Source of the DNA: Curtobacterium sp. ISL-83
Lineage (GTDB): Bacteria; Actinomycetota; Actinomycetes; Actinomycetales; Microbacteriaceae
NCBI RefSeq assembly: GCF_018613895.1
Contig: NZ_JAGGPH010000006.1
Span: forward strand, 62,001-126,000
DNA: 64,000 nt
Reading direction: 5' to 3'
Part shown: positions 50,480-58,809 of the stretch, one piece after another
Numbering within the stretch: the stretch's first letter is position 1
Layout of the letters: each line of letters begins with the position of its first letter
Notes under the pieces: generated by a model
The model's input: only the letters and a program-made list of their open reading frames with translations
Told to the model about the DNA's origin: nothing
Databases searched by the model: none
Program-made: the position numbers and the translations under genes

Positions 50480-51564
50480 ACAGCTCGTTCGCGCAGGCGG
50501 TGCGGCTCGTGACCGCACGGGAGATCCAGGCGCGGCTCCGCAGCAAGGCGTTCGTGGTGTCGGCGGTCATCCTGGTCGCCATGGTCGTCGCGTCGATCGT
50601 CATCGGCGGGTTGGTGGGCAAGGCCACCGCGAACGACACCACCCCCGTCGCCGTCGTGTCGGGAGTCAGCATGCCGACGACGTCGGGTCTCCACGTGACG
50701 CAGACCCCGACGGTCGCGGCGGCGGAACGACTGGTGCGGAGCGGCGCGGTCGACGCGGCGATCGTGCCGGCGAGCGGCCCCCTCGGCTACGAGGTCGTCG
50801 CGCTCGACACCGCTCCGACCGACGTCGTGTCGAGACTGAGCGTGACGCCGCGGATCGAGCTCCTCGACCCGAAGGCCCTGCCCGGCGGCCTGGTCTACCT
50901 GGTCGCGCTGGCGTTCGGGGTCGTGTACTTCGCCTCGGCGGTGACGTTCGGCCAGTCGATCGCCCAGAGCGTCGTCGAGGAGAAGTCGACGCGCGTGGTG
51001 GAGATCCTGATGGCGGCCATACCGGCCCGGGCGCTGCTCGCGGGCAAGGTGCTCGGGAACAGCGTGATGGCGTTCGCGCAGATCATCGCGGTCGCGATCG
51101 CGGCGACGATCGCGCTCGCGGTCACCGGGCAGGACAACATGTTCACGGTGCTCGGCCCGAGCATGCTCTGGTTCGTGGGCTTCTTCGCGGTCGGGTTCGT
51201 GTTGATCGCGTCCCTGTTCGCCGCCGCGGCCGTGCTCGTGTCCCGCCAGGAGGACGTCGGCAGCGTCACGATGCCGGTGATGATGCTCGTGATGATCCCG
51301 TACGTGCTGATCATCGTGGCGTACGACAACCCGACGATCCTCGGGATCATGTCGTACGTGCCGTTCAGCGCGCCGATCGGGATGCCGATCGGGATGCCGA
51401 TGCGGATCTTCCTCGGCACGGCGGAGTGGTGGGAGCCGATCCTGTCGCTCGTCGTCGTGGCGGTCTCGGTGGTCGTGGTCGTGCTGATCGGGGCCCGGAT
51501 CTACGAGAACGCGCTGCTGCGCACCGGTGGTCGGGTGAAGCTGCGAGAGGCGCTTCGGGCCTGA
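50476..51564 (+). CDS. ABC-2 type permease (NatB-like)
   Basis: 362-residue membrane subunit with one helix near residue 25-48, a 100-residue external domain and five more helices (GGLVYLVALAFGVVYFASAV and onward). IAQSVVEEKSTRVVEILMAA is the ABC-2/NatB family motif that touches the ATPase. It forms the exporter with the overlapping ATPase gene and ends at a strong terminator. Control by the two-component system just upstream is probable by position. Confidence 0.9.
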   Translation: MNSSFAQAVRLVTAREIQARLRSKAFVVSAVILVAMVVASIVIGGLVGKATANDTTPVAVVSGVSMPTTSGLHVTQTPTVAAAERLVRSGAVDAAIVPASGPLGYEVVALDTAPTDVVSRLSVTPRIELLDPKALPGGLVYLVALAFGVVYFASAVTFGQSIAQSVVEEKSTRVVEILMAAIPARALLAGKVLGNSVMAFAQIIAVAIAATIALAVTGQDNMFTVLGPSMLWFVGFFAVGFVLIASLFAAAAVLVSRQEDVGSVTMPVMMLVMIPYVLIIVAYDNPTILGIMSYVPFSAPIGMPIGMPMRIFLGTAEWWEPILSLVVVAVSVVVVVLIGARIYENALLRTGGRVKLREALRA

Positions 51565-51605
51565 CCCGCCCCGGGGCGGGTCAGGGGGCGCGCTCCGCGG
51601 ATGTC

Positions 51606-51663
51606 GGACTGGAGGCCCGGCGGACGTGAGCCGATCGGCTCGCGCTTACCGGGCCTCCAGTCC
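51606..51663. terminator. Terminator hairpin (GGACTGGAGGC family, long form)
   Basis: Arms GGACTGGAGGCCCGG (51606-51620) and CCGGGCCTCCAGTCC (51649-51663) form a perfect 15-bp stem, with an inner stem GTGAGCCGATCGGCTCGC. It follows the ABC exporter operon. A left half of the same element appears at 61880. Confidence 0.8.
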
Positions 51664-51670
51664 GGTGGGG

Positions 51671-51763
51671 GCCGCGTTCCGCGGCCGTGACGCGGAACGT
51701 TTACGTGGGAGCCCCCGACGACACCCGATCGAAACACGAGGGAAACGGGGGCGACACGGCTCC
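51671..51763 (+). other. Stretch of strong secondary structure before the guanidine operon
   Basis: CGTTCCGCG..CGCGGAACG (51675-51699) is a perfect 9-bp hairpin with a seven-base loop. Then CCCCCG (51712-51717) can pair with CGGGGG (51746-51751), nested within GGAGCC..GGCTCC (51708-51763). No coding frame is seen. Whether it is transcribed is unknown, as the operon promoter is not clear. Confidence 0.4.
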
Positions 51764-51781
51764 GCAGAACACTTGTGGCAT

Positions 51782-51801
51782 TACCTGTCAACCGACAGGT
51801 A
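51782..51801. promoter_or_regulatory. Operator palindrome upstream of the guanidine operon
   Basis: TACCTGTCAACCGACAGGTA has 8-bp perfect arms around a 4-bp centre, 21 bp before the permease ATG. It is the size of a TetR operator, and the TetR gene at 60503-61225 is in the same operon, so feedback control is likely. Confidence 0.6.
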
Positions 51802-51822
51802 CTCCGCGAAAGGTCTGCAGCC

Positions 51823-53469
51823 ATGCGTACTCGGCAGTCACCGCTCCACGCTCCGCGCACCACGACCACCACCGACACGACCAGCCCCGACACGACCAGC
51901 CCCGACACCCAGGGGCTCGCCCGGCTCGGGTACGAGCAGGAGCTCCACCGTGGGGTGGGGCCGTTCTCGTCCTTCGCCGCCGGCTTCTCGTTCGTCTCCA
52001 TCCTGACCACGGTGTTCCAGCTGTTCGGGCTCGGGTTCGGGCTCGGCGGCGCCGCCTTCTTCTGGGCGTGGCCCCTCGTCTTCGGCGGCCAGCTGCTCGT
52101 CGCGCTCAACTTCGCCCAGCTCGCCGCGCACTGGCCGATCTCGGGAGCGATCTTCCAGTGGTCGAGCCGCCTCGCCGGGTCGGCCTTCGGGTGGTTCACC
52201 GGGTGGACGATGATCATCGGGCAGATCCTGACCGTCGCGGTCGCCGCGATCGCGGTGCAGGCGGTCCTGCCCGCGATCTGGAACGGCTTCCAGATCGTCG
52301 GCGGTCCGGGTGCCGATGCCTCGCTCGCGTCGCCGACGGGGGCCGCGAACGCGGTGGTCCTCGGGCTGGTGATGCTCGTGGTGACGACGCTCGTGAACAT
52401 CGTGAGCGTCCGGCTGATGGCCCGGGTCACGAGCCTCGGCGTCGCGATCGAGATCGTCGGCGTCATCGTCCTGATCGGGGCGCTGTTCTTCCTGCCGCAG
52501 CGGAGTGCCGCCGTCGTGTTCACGACCGCCGGGTCGACGAGCACCGAGCCGTACCTGTGGGCGTGGCTCGCCTCGTCGCTGATGGCCGCGTACGTCATGG
52601 TCGGCTTCGACTCCGCGGGTGAGCTCGCCGAGGAGACGCACAACCCGCGCAAGACCACGCCGAAGACGATCATCCGGGCGCTCACGGTCTCGGGCCTCGG
52701 CGGCGGGCTGCTCATCATCGGCGCGCTCGTCGCGGCGCCGAGCCTGACGGACGGCAAGCTCGCCACGCAGGGACTGGCGTGGGTGATCACCGCGACGCTC
52801 GGGGACGTGTTCGGTCGCCTGCTGCTCTGCACCGTCGCGGTCGCGGTGTTCGCCTGCACGCTCGCCGTGCAGACCGCCGGTGCCCGCATGGTGTTCTCGA
52901 TGGCCCGTGAGAAGGCGCTGCCGTTCCACCGGACCCTGTCGAAGGTGTCCCCGCGCACCGGCACCCCGATCGCCGCGTCGGTCGTCGTCGGGGTCGGCGC
53001 CGGGCTCGCCCTCGCGGTGAACATCGGGCAGTCCGCGATCTTCACCGCCCTGTCCAGCCTGTGCATCGCGATGCTCTACCTGGCGTACCTCGGGGTCACC
53101 GGGCCACTGCTGGTCCGGCGCATCCGGAACCGTGGGCGGGCGTTCGAGCCGGGCGTGGACGAGGACGGCAAGCCGCTCTTCGACCTCGGACGCTGGGGCA
53201 TCCCGGTCAACGCGGTCGCCGTGGTCTTCCAGGTCGGCATGGCCGTGAACCTGATCTGGCCGCGACCGGAGATCTACGACCTGACCGGGCACTCGTGGTG
53301 GCTGCAGTACAGCGCGCTGCTGTTCATCGGTGGCTCGCTGCTCGTCGGGTGGGCGTACTCGGCTCGACGGCACCACGCGGAGGGCCCCATCCGGCTCGGC
53401 GAGGTCCCGACGACGGGGCCGACCACCGTGCCGGCACACGCGGGGACGCCGGTCGTCGACGCCGTCTGA
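51823..53469 (+). CDS. APC family permease, urea/guanidine-carboxylase-associated
   Basis: 548-residue amino acid-polyamine-organocation permease. After a Thr-rich leader, the family segments are LGYEQELHRGVGPFSSFAAG, FSFVSILTTVF, GWFTGWTMIIGQILTVAVAA and VMVGFDSAGELAEETHNPRK. This is the permease form typical of carboxylase/allophanate clusters. The ATG at 51823 is chosen; an earlier ATG at 51775 would include the operator palindrome. Being first in the operon, it probably imports guanidine or a guanidino compound. Confidence 0.87.
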   Translation: MRTRQSPLHAPRTTTTTDTTSPDTTSPDTQGLARLGYEQELHRGVGPFSSFAAGFSFVSILTTVFQLFGLGFGLGGAAFFWAWPLVFGGQLLVALNFAQLAAHWPISGAIFQWSSRLAGSAFGWFTGWTMIIGQILTVAVAAIAVQAVLPAIWNGFQIVGGPGADASLASPTGAANAVVLGLVMLVVTTLVNIVSVRLMARVTSLGVAIEIVGVIVLIGALFFLPQRSAAVVFTTAGSTSTEPYLWAWLASSLMAAYVMVGFDSAGELAEETHNPRKTTPKTIIRALTVSGLGGGLLIIGALVAAPSLTDGKLATQGLAWVITATLGDVFGRLLLCTVAVAVFACTLAVQTAGARMVFSMAREKALPFHRTLSKVSPRTGTPIAASVVVGVGAGLALAVNIGQSAIFTALSSLCIAMLYLAYLGVTGPLLVRRIRNRGRAFEPGVDEDGKPLFDLGRWGIPVNAVAVVFQVGMAVNLIWPRPEIYDLTGHSWWLQYSALLFIGGSLLVGWAYSARRHHAEGPIRLGEVPTTGPTTVPAHAGTPVVDAV

Positions 53470-53527
53470 CGGCGCGGCCGGCGCCCGGCCACTGCTCCAC
53501 TGCTCCATCCCCGAAGGGACTCCCCCG

Positions 53528-54367
53528 ATGCGCGACCTCCACCAGACCGACAGCGTGCTCGCCTCGCGCTCCGACGCACGGGCGCAGGCCGGGGCGCACG
53601 CCGACTTCATGCCGTACCTGCCGGCGTCGTCGTCGCCGTTCGTCCCCGAGGGCGTCGACCCGTCGACGCTCGTCTGGGCCGAGACCGTCGCGCCGGGCGG
53701 GTACACGCACAAGGTGCTCGCCCGCGGGACACGCTTCCGGTTCGACGACCCAACTGGTCAGGCGTGCGCGAACACCGTGGTGTTCAACGCGCTCGAGCCG
53801 TGGGAGCGGCTGAACGTCGCGGACACGCAGAAGATCCCCTGGCAGGCGTACCTCGGAGCCGGGTCCCCGCTGCTGAGCGGCGACGGACGGGTGCTCGCGT
53901 CGATCATCGAGGACACCTCCGGCCAGCACGACGCGTTCTGCGGGACGTCGACCGACGCGTGGAACGAGCGCAAGTACGGCGGTGCCGCTCCCGAGGGGCC
54001 GACGCCCAGCGGGCGCGGTCTGCTGACGAAGGCGGCGGCGAAGCACGGGCTGACGAAGCGGGACCTGCCGCCGAGCGTCTCGTTCTTCCAGGGTGTCCGC
54101 ATCGACCCCGAGGGCGCCATGGCGTTCACGGGATCGGCGGGACCCGATCGGCACGTCACCCTGGTCGCCGAGCTCCCGCTGCTGGTGCTCGTCGCGAACG
54201 TGGCGCACCCGATCGACCCACGGCCGGGGTACGCCGTCGGCCCGCTCCGGGTGCACGCCTGGCGGGGCGCACCGACCGGGCCGGACGACGACCGGTTCAC
54301 CGCCACGCCGGAGCTCACCCGGGCCTACCGGAACACCATCGACCACGCGGAAGCCCGAGGCCTCTGA
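53528..54367 (+). CDS. DUF1989 protein, carboxyguanidine deiminase subunit
   Basis: 279-residue DUF1989 protein, formerly 'urea carboxylase-associated protein'. Core runs WAETVAPGGYTHKVLARGTR, with ACANTVVFNALEPWERLNVAD and DTSGQHDAFCGTSTDAWNER (conserved Cys, His and Asp), then FFQGVRIDPEGAMAF. Established work shows that the two DUF1989 proteins of such clusters form carboxyguanidine deiminase (CgdAB), which turns carboxyguanidine to allophanate plus ammonia. Which of A or B this is I cannot say. It precedes its partner with no gap. Confidence 0.85.
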   Translation: MRDLHQTDSVLASRSDARAQAGAHADFMPYLPASSSPFVPEGVDPSTLVWAETVAPGGYTHKVLARGTRFRFDDPTGQACANTVVFNALEPWERLNVADTQKIPWQAYLGAGSPLLSGDGRVLASIIEDTSGQHDAFCGTSTDAWNERKYGGAAPEGPTPSGRGLLTKAAAKHGLTKRDLPPSVSFFQGVRIDPEGAMAFTGSAGPDRHVTLVAELPLLVLVANVAHPIDPRPGYAVGPLRVHAWRGAPTGPDDDRFTATPELTRAYRNTIDHAEARGL

Positions 54368-55135
54368 ATGCCCGACACGACGACGCCAGCCACGACGATG
54401 CCCAGCACCGCGACGACCGACACGACGATGCCCAGCACCACGACGACCGACGGGTGGTCCTCCACCGTCCCCGTCGGCGCGGTCTTCGCACCCGACACGG
54501 TGCTCGACTGGAGTTCCTCGATGGTCCCCGGCACGACCGTCCGCGACGACCGGGTCGCCCCGCTCGCCCCGTGGTCCGCCGTCGTGCGCGCGGGCCAGGT
54601 CCTGACGATCGTCGACGTCGGCGGCAACCAGAGCGCTGACTGCCTGATCTACGACGCGGAGGACCCCGACGAGCGGTACAGCGTCCCGGACACCCTCGCC
54701 GCGCAGGGCAACGCCTACGTCCGGACCGGCACCGTGTTGATGTCGAACGAGGGCCTCCCGCTGATGACCGTCGTCGGCAACGAGATCGACCGGCAGGACA
54801 CGATCGGCGGCGCCTGCTCGAAGGAGTCGAACACCCTCCGGTACGGGCACCACACCGCGTACCAGCACGGCTGCCGCGAGAACTTCCTCGCCGAGGCGTC
54901 CCGGCACGGCCTGGGCGCCAGGGACCTCGTGTCGAACCTGAACTGGTTCATGAACGTCCCGGTGGAGGCCGACGGCGCTCTCGGGATCGTCGACGGCATG
55001 AGCGCCCCCGGCAAGCGGGTCGCGATCCGGGCGGAGCGCGACGTGCTCGTCATCGTGTCGAACTGCCCCCAGATGAACAACCCGTGCAATGACTTCAACT
55101 GCACCCCGCTGCGCATGATCGTGGTCCAGCCGTGA
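54368..55135 (+). CDS. DUF1989 protein, second carboxyguanidine deiminase subunit
   Basis: 255-residue DUF1989 protein. A low-complexity Thr-rich N-terminus of about 28 residues precedes the core: VLTIVDVGGNQSADCLIYDA, DTIGGACSKESNTLRYGHHT, GCRENFLAEASRHGLG, and CPQMNNPCNDFNCTPLRMIV, with conserved Cys/His residues. It starts right after the stop of the first DUF1989 gene and overlaps the carboxylase GTG by 4 bp. Expected partner of that protein in carboxyguanidine deiminase; the assignment comes from the family and the operon. Confidence 0.87.
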   Translation: MPDTTTPATTMPSTATTDTTMPSTTTTDGWSSTVPVGAVFAPDTVLDWSSSMVPGTTVRDDRVAPLAPWSAVVRAGQVLTIVDVGGNQSADCLIYDAEDPDERYSVPDTLAAQGNAYVRTGTVLMSNEGLPLMTVVGNEIDRQDTIGGACSKESNTLRYGHHTAYQHGCRENFLAEASRHGLGARDLVSNLNWFMNVPVEADGALGIVDGMSAPGKRVAIRAERDVLVIVSNCPQMNNPCNDFNCTPLRMIVVQP

Positions 55136-58100
55136 CCGCCGCGCCCGACCCCACCGGGAGCCCCACCGTGACCGTCCCCCTCGACCGCGACACCGTCCTC
55201 GTCGCCAACCGCGGCGAGATCGCCCGCCGGGTGATCCGCTCCGCCAAGGCCCTCGGGATGCGCACCGTCGCCGTGTACTCCGACGCCGACCGTGCCGCTC
55301 CCCACGTCCGCGAGGCCGACGTCGCCGTCCGCCTCGGTCCGGCACCCGCCCGCGAGTCGTACCTGCGCATCGACGCGGTCGTCCAGGCAGCCCTCGACAC
55401 CGGCGCGGGGCTCGTCCACCCGGGCTACGGGTTCCTGTCCGAGAACCTGGAGTTCGCCCGCGCGTGCGAAGCCGCCGGCATCCGGTTCGTCGGACCGACT
55501 GCCGACCAGATCGTCGCGTTCGGCGCGAAGCACACCGCCCGGGAACTCGCCGCCGCGGCCGGCGTGCCGATGCTCGCCGGCACCGGCTTGCTCGACACCG
55601 TCGACGACGCGGTCGCCGAGGCCGACCGGATCGGCCTGCCCGTGATGCTCAAGGCCACCGGGGGTGGCGGCGGCATCGGGATGCAGGCGTGCGAGACGCT
55701 CGAGCAGGTCCGCGAGGCGTACGCGAGCGTGGAACGGCTGGCGGCCGCGAACTTCGGCTCCGCCGGCATCTTCCTCGAGCGCCTGGTCCGTCCGGCCCGG
55801 CACGTCGAGGTGCAGCTGTTCGGCGACGGTGCGGGTCGCGTCGCCGTGATCGGCGACCGGGACTGCTCGCTGCAGCGCCGGAACCAGAAGGTCATCGAGG
55901 AAGCGCCCGCCCCGGCACTCCCCGACCACGTCCGGGAGGCGCTGCACACGTCCGCCCGTCGGCTTGCCGAGAGCGTCGGGTACCGGAGCGCCGGCACCGT
56001 CGAGTTCGTCTACGACCCGGTGCGCGAGGAGGCCTCGTTCCTGGAGGTCAACACGCGCCTGCAGGTCGAGCATCCGGTGACCGAGGAGGTGTTCGGCGTC
56101 GACCTGGTCGAACTCATGCTCCGTCTGGCCCGCGACGGCGCCGACGGCGTCCCGTCCGCCGTGTTCGACCAGCGGTGGACCGCGACGGGACACGCGGTCG
56201 AGGCCCGCGTCTACGCCGAGGACCCGGCGAAGGGCTCACTCCCCTCGAGCGGCCTCGTCACCCAGGCCACGTTCCCGGCCGAGCGGGCAGGCATCCGCGT
56301 CGACGGCTGGGTCGAGACCGGTAGCGAGGTGTCGGCGTTCTACGATCCGATGCTCGCCAAGGTCATCGGCACCGGCGAGACCCGTGACGACGCACTCGAC
56401 GTGCTGCGCGACGGGCTCGCCGACAGTCGGATCGACGGCATCGTGACGAACCTCGGCCTGCTCCGGGCACTCACCGACGACCTCGAGCTCCGCACCGCCA
56501 CGCACTCGACGTCGACCCTCGACGAGACCGAGGACCCGGACCCGCGCATCGACGTGGTCACCCCCGGCACCATGACCATGATCCAGGACCTGCCCGGTCG
56601 GATCGGGTACTGGCAGGTGGGCGTCCCGCCGAGCGGCCCCTTCGACGCCGTGTCCTTCGCCGAGGCGAACGCCGCCGTCGGGAACCCCGCTGGCGCCCCC
56701 GCGCTCGAGATCACCGCGAGCGGCCCGACCCTGCGGTTCTCGACCGCCGGCGTCGTCGCGGTCACCGGAGCACCCGTCCCCGTGACGGTCGACGGCGAGC
56801 CGGTCGCGCAGTGGGAGCCGGTCGAGGTCGCCGCCGGGCAGACCATGTCGATCGGCACGGCGAGCGGTCCGGGGCTCCGCGCCTACCTGGCCGTCCGCGG
56901 CGGCTTCGACGTCCCCCCGTACCTGGGGTCCACCGCGACCTTCACGCTCGGCGGCTTCGGCGGGCACGCCGGTCGGGCGCTCCTCGCCGGCGACGTGCTC
57001 CGGCCCGGCTCCCCGGACTCGGACGCACCGCACCCTGCGTTCCCGACGGGCACCCGGCTCGGCCTCGTCGGCGGGCCGACCCCGGCCGATCGTCGTCCGG
57101 CGCTGACGGACACGTGGGAGATCGGTGTCACCGAGGGCCCGCACGCCGCCCCGGACTTCTTCACGCGCGACGACCTCGACGTCTTCTACGCGACCGACTA
57201 CGGCGTCCACCACAACTCGGCGCGCACGGGCGTCCGGCTGATCGGCCCCCGCCCGGGCTGGGCGCGGACCGACGGCGGCGAGGCGGGTCTGCACCCGTCG
57301 AACATCCACGACACCCCGTACGCGGTCGGCGCCATCGACTTCACCGGCGACACCCCGATCATCCTCGGCCCGGACGGCCCCTCCCTCGGCGGCTTCGTGT
57401 GCCCCGCCGTGGTCGCCAGCGGCGACCTGTGGAAGCTCGGCCAGCTCCGCCCCGGTGACACCGTGCGGTTCGTCCCCGTCCGCGAAGCCGACGCCGCCGC
57501 GCTCGACGCGCACCGTGCCTCCAGGACGGTCGCACGGACGGGTGGTGACGGCGACGACGGCGTGATCGCGCGACTCGACGCGACCGACGCGCGACCGAGC
57601 GTCGCGTACCGACGCGACGGCGACGACAACGTGCTCGTCGAGTACGGCGACATGACGCTCGACATCGCCCTGCGGATGCGGGTGCACGCGCTCATGACGA
57701 CGCTGCAGCAGGAGGCCCCGAAGGGGATCCTCGACATCACGCCGGGCATCCGGTCGCTGCAGGTGCACACGGACGCGTCCGTGCTCAAGGCGAGCACCGT
57801 CGCCGGGCTGCTCCGCGAGCTCGAGGACGAGATCCCGCCGACCGACCAGCTCGTCGTGCCGTCGCGCACGGTGAAGCTGCCGCTGTCGTGGGACGACCCC
57901 GCCACCCGGTTGGCGATCGAGCGGTACATGAACGGCGTGCGGAACGACGCCCCGTGGACGCCGTGGAACATCGAGTTCATCAGGCGCATCAACGGGCTGG
58001 AGAGCGTGGACGACGTGTTCCGCACGGTGTTCGATGCGAGCTACCTCGTGCTCGGCCTGGGCGACGTGTACCTCGGCGCCCCGGTTGCGACCCCGCTCGA

Positions 58101-58809
58101 CCCGCGGCACCGGCTCGTCACGACGAAGTACAACCCGGCACGCACCTGGACCGCGGAGAACTCCGTCGGCATCGGTGGCGCGTACCTCTGCATCTACGGC
58201 ATGGAGGGGCCCGGCGGCTACCAGTTCGTCGGCCGCACCGTGCAGATCTGGAACCGCTTCCGCCGCGGTGGGCTGTTCCAGGAGGACCCCTGGGCGCTGC
58301 GCTTCTTCGACCGCATCGAGTGGTACCCGGTCGAGGCCGACGAGCTGCTCGAGCTGCGCGCCGAGACGGACGCTGGCCGCGGCCACTTCGAGACCGTCGA
58401 CGGCGAGTTCTCGATCGCCTCGTACAACCGGTTCCTGGCCGAGAACGCCGGGTCGATCGCGGACTTCCGCGACCAGCAGGCGCGGGCGTTCGGCGAGGAG
58501 AAGGAGCGCTGGCGGGCCTCGGGCGAGTTCGACGTCCGCGACGAACCCGCCGTCGTCGAGCCGACGGAGATCACGCTGCCCGCCGGGTCGACGGCCGTGA
58601 CCGCGCCGTTCACCTCGACGGTGTGGCAGGTCGACGTGCGGCAGGGCGACCGGGTCACCGCCGGGCAGAAGCTGCTCGCGGTCGAGGCGATGAAGATGGA
58701 GTCGATGGTGCACGCACCGGTGGAGGGCCACGTGCTCGAGGTCTACATCAAGCCGGGCGACCAGGTCGCCCCGGGTCAGGTCCTCGCTGCGATCGGAGCA
58801 CGGGCATGA
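55132..58809 (+). CDS. Biotin-dependent guanidine carboxylase (annotated urea carboxylase)
   Basis: 1225-residue multidomain enzyme. Biotin carboxylase, about 18-460 (LVANRGEIARRVIRSAKALG, HPGYGFLSENLEF, ATP loop KATGGGGGIGMQ); AHS2 carboxyltransferase half, about 480-805 (VTPGTMTMIQDLPGRIGYWQ); AHS1 half, about 820-1030 (GILDITPGIRSLQVH); C-terminal biotinyl domain with biotinylated Lys1188 in VEAMKMES. It carboxylates guanidine (or urea) using ATP and bicarbonate. The GTG at 55132 overlaps the previous stop. The adjoining deiminase genes favour guanidine as substrate; urea cannot be excluded from sequence alone. Confidence 0.9.
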   Translation: MTAAPDPTGSPTVTVPLDRDTVLVANRGEIARRVIRSAKALGMRTVAVYSDADRAAPHVREADVAVRLGPAPARESYLRIDAVVQAALDTGAGLVHPGYGFLSENLEFARACEAAGIRFVGPTADQIVAFGAKHTARELAAAAGVPMLAGTGLLDTVDDAVAEADRIGLPVMLKATGGGGGIGMQACETLEQVREAYASVERLAAANFGSAGIFLERLVRPARHVEVQLFGDGAGRVAVIGDRDCSLQRRNQKVIEEAPAPALPDHVREALHTSARRLAESVGYRSAGTVEFVYDPVREEASFLEVNTRLQVEHPVTEEVFGVDLVELMLRLARDGADGVPSAVFDQRWTATGHAVEARVYAEDPAKGSLPSSGLVTQATFPAERAGIRVDGWVETGSEVSAFYDPMLAKVIGTGETRDDALDVLRDGLADSRIDGIVTNLGLLRALTDDLELRTATHSTSTLDETEDPDPRIDVVTPGTMTMIQDLPGRIGYWQVGVPPSGPFDAVSFAEANAAVGNPAGAPALEITASGPTLRFSTAGVVAVTGAPVPVTVDGEPVAQWEPVEVAAGQTMSIGTASGPGLRAYLAVRGGFDVPPYLGSTATFTLGGFGGHAGRALLAGDVLRPGSPDSDAPHPAFPTGTRLGLVGGPTPADRRPALTDTWEIGVTEGPHAAPDFFTRDDLDVFYATDYGVHHNSARTGVRLIGPRPGWARTDGGEAGLHPSNIHDTPYAVGAIDFTGDTPIILGPDGPSLGGFVCPAVVASGDLWKLGQLRPGDTVRFVPVREADAAALDAHRASRTVARTGGDGDDGVIARLDATDARPSVAYRRDGDDNVLVEYGDMTLDIALRMRVHALMTTLQQEAPKGILDITPGIRSLQVHTDASVLKASTVAGLLRELEDEIPPTDQLVVPSRTVKLPLSWDDPATRLAIERYMNGVRNDAPWTPWNIEFIRRINGLESVDDVFRTVFDASYLVLGLGDVYLGAPVATPLDPRHRLVTTKYNPARTWTAENSVGIGGAYLCIYGMEGPGGYQFVGRTVQIWNRFRRGGLFQEDPWALRFFDRIEWYPVEADELLELRAETDAGRGHFETVDGEFSIASYNRFLAENAGSIADFRDQQARAFGEEKERWRASGEFDVRDEPAVVEPTEITLPAGSTAVTAPFTSTVWQVDVRQGDRVTAGQKLLAVEAMKMESMVHAPVEGHVLEVYIKPGDQVAPGQVLAAIGARA

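Noticed and set aside
51671-51763. Known guanidine riboswitch (ykkC-I, II or III)
   Set aside because: I could not find the conserved nucleotides of any class; kept only as an unassigned structured stretch.
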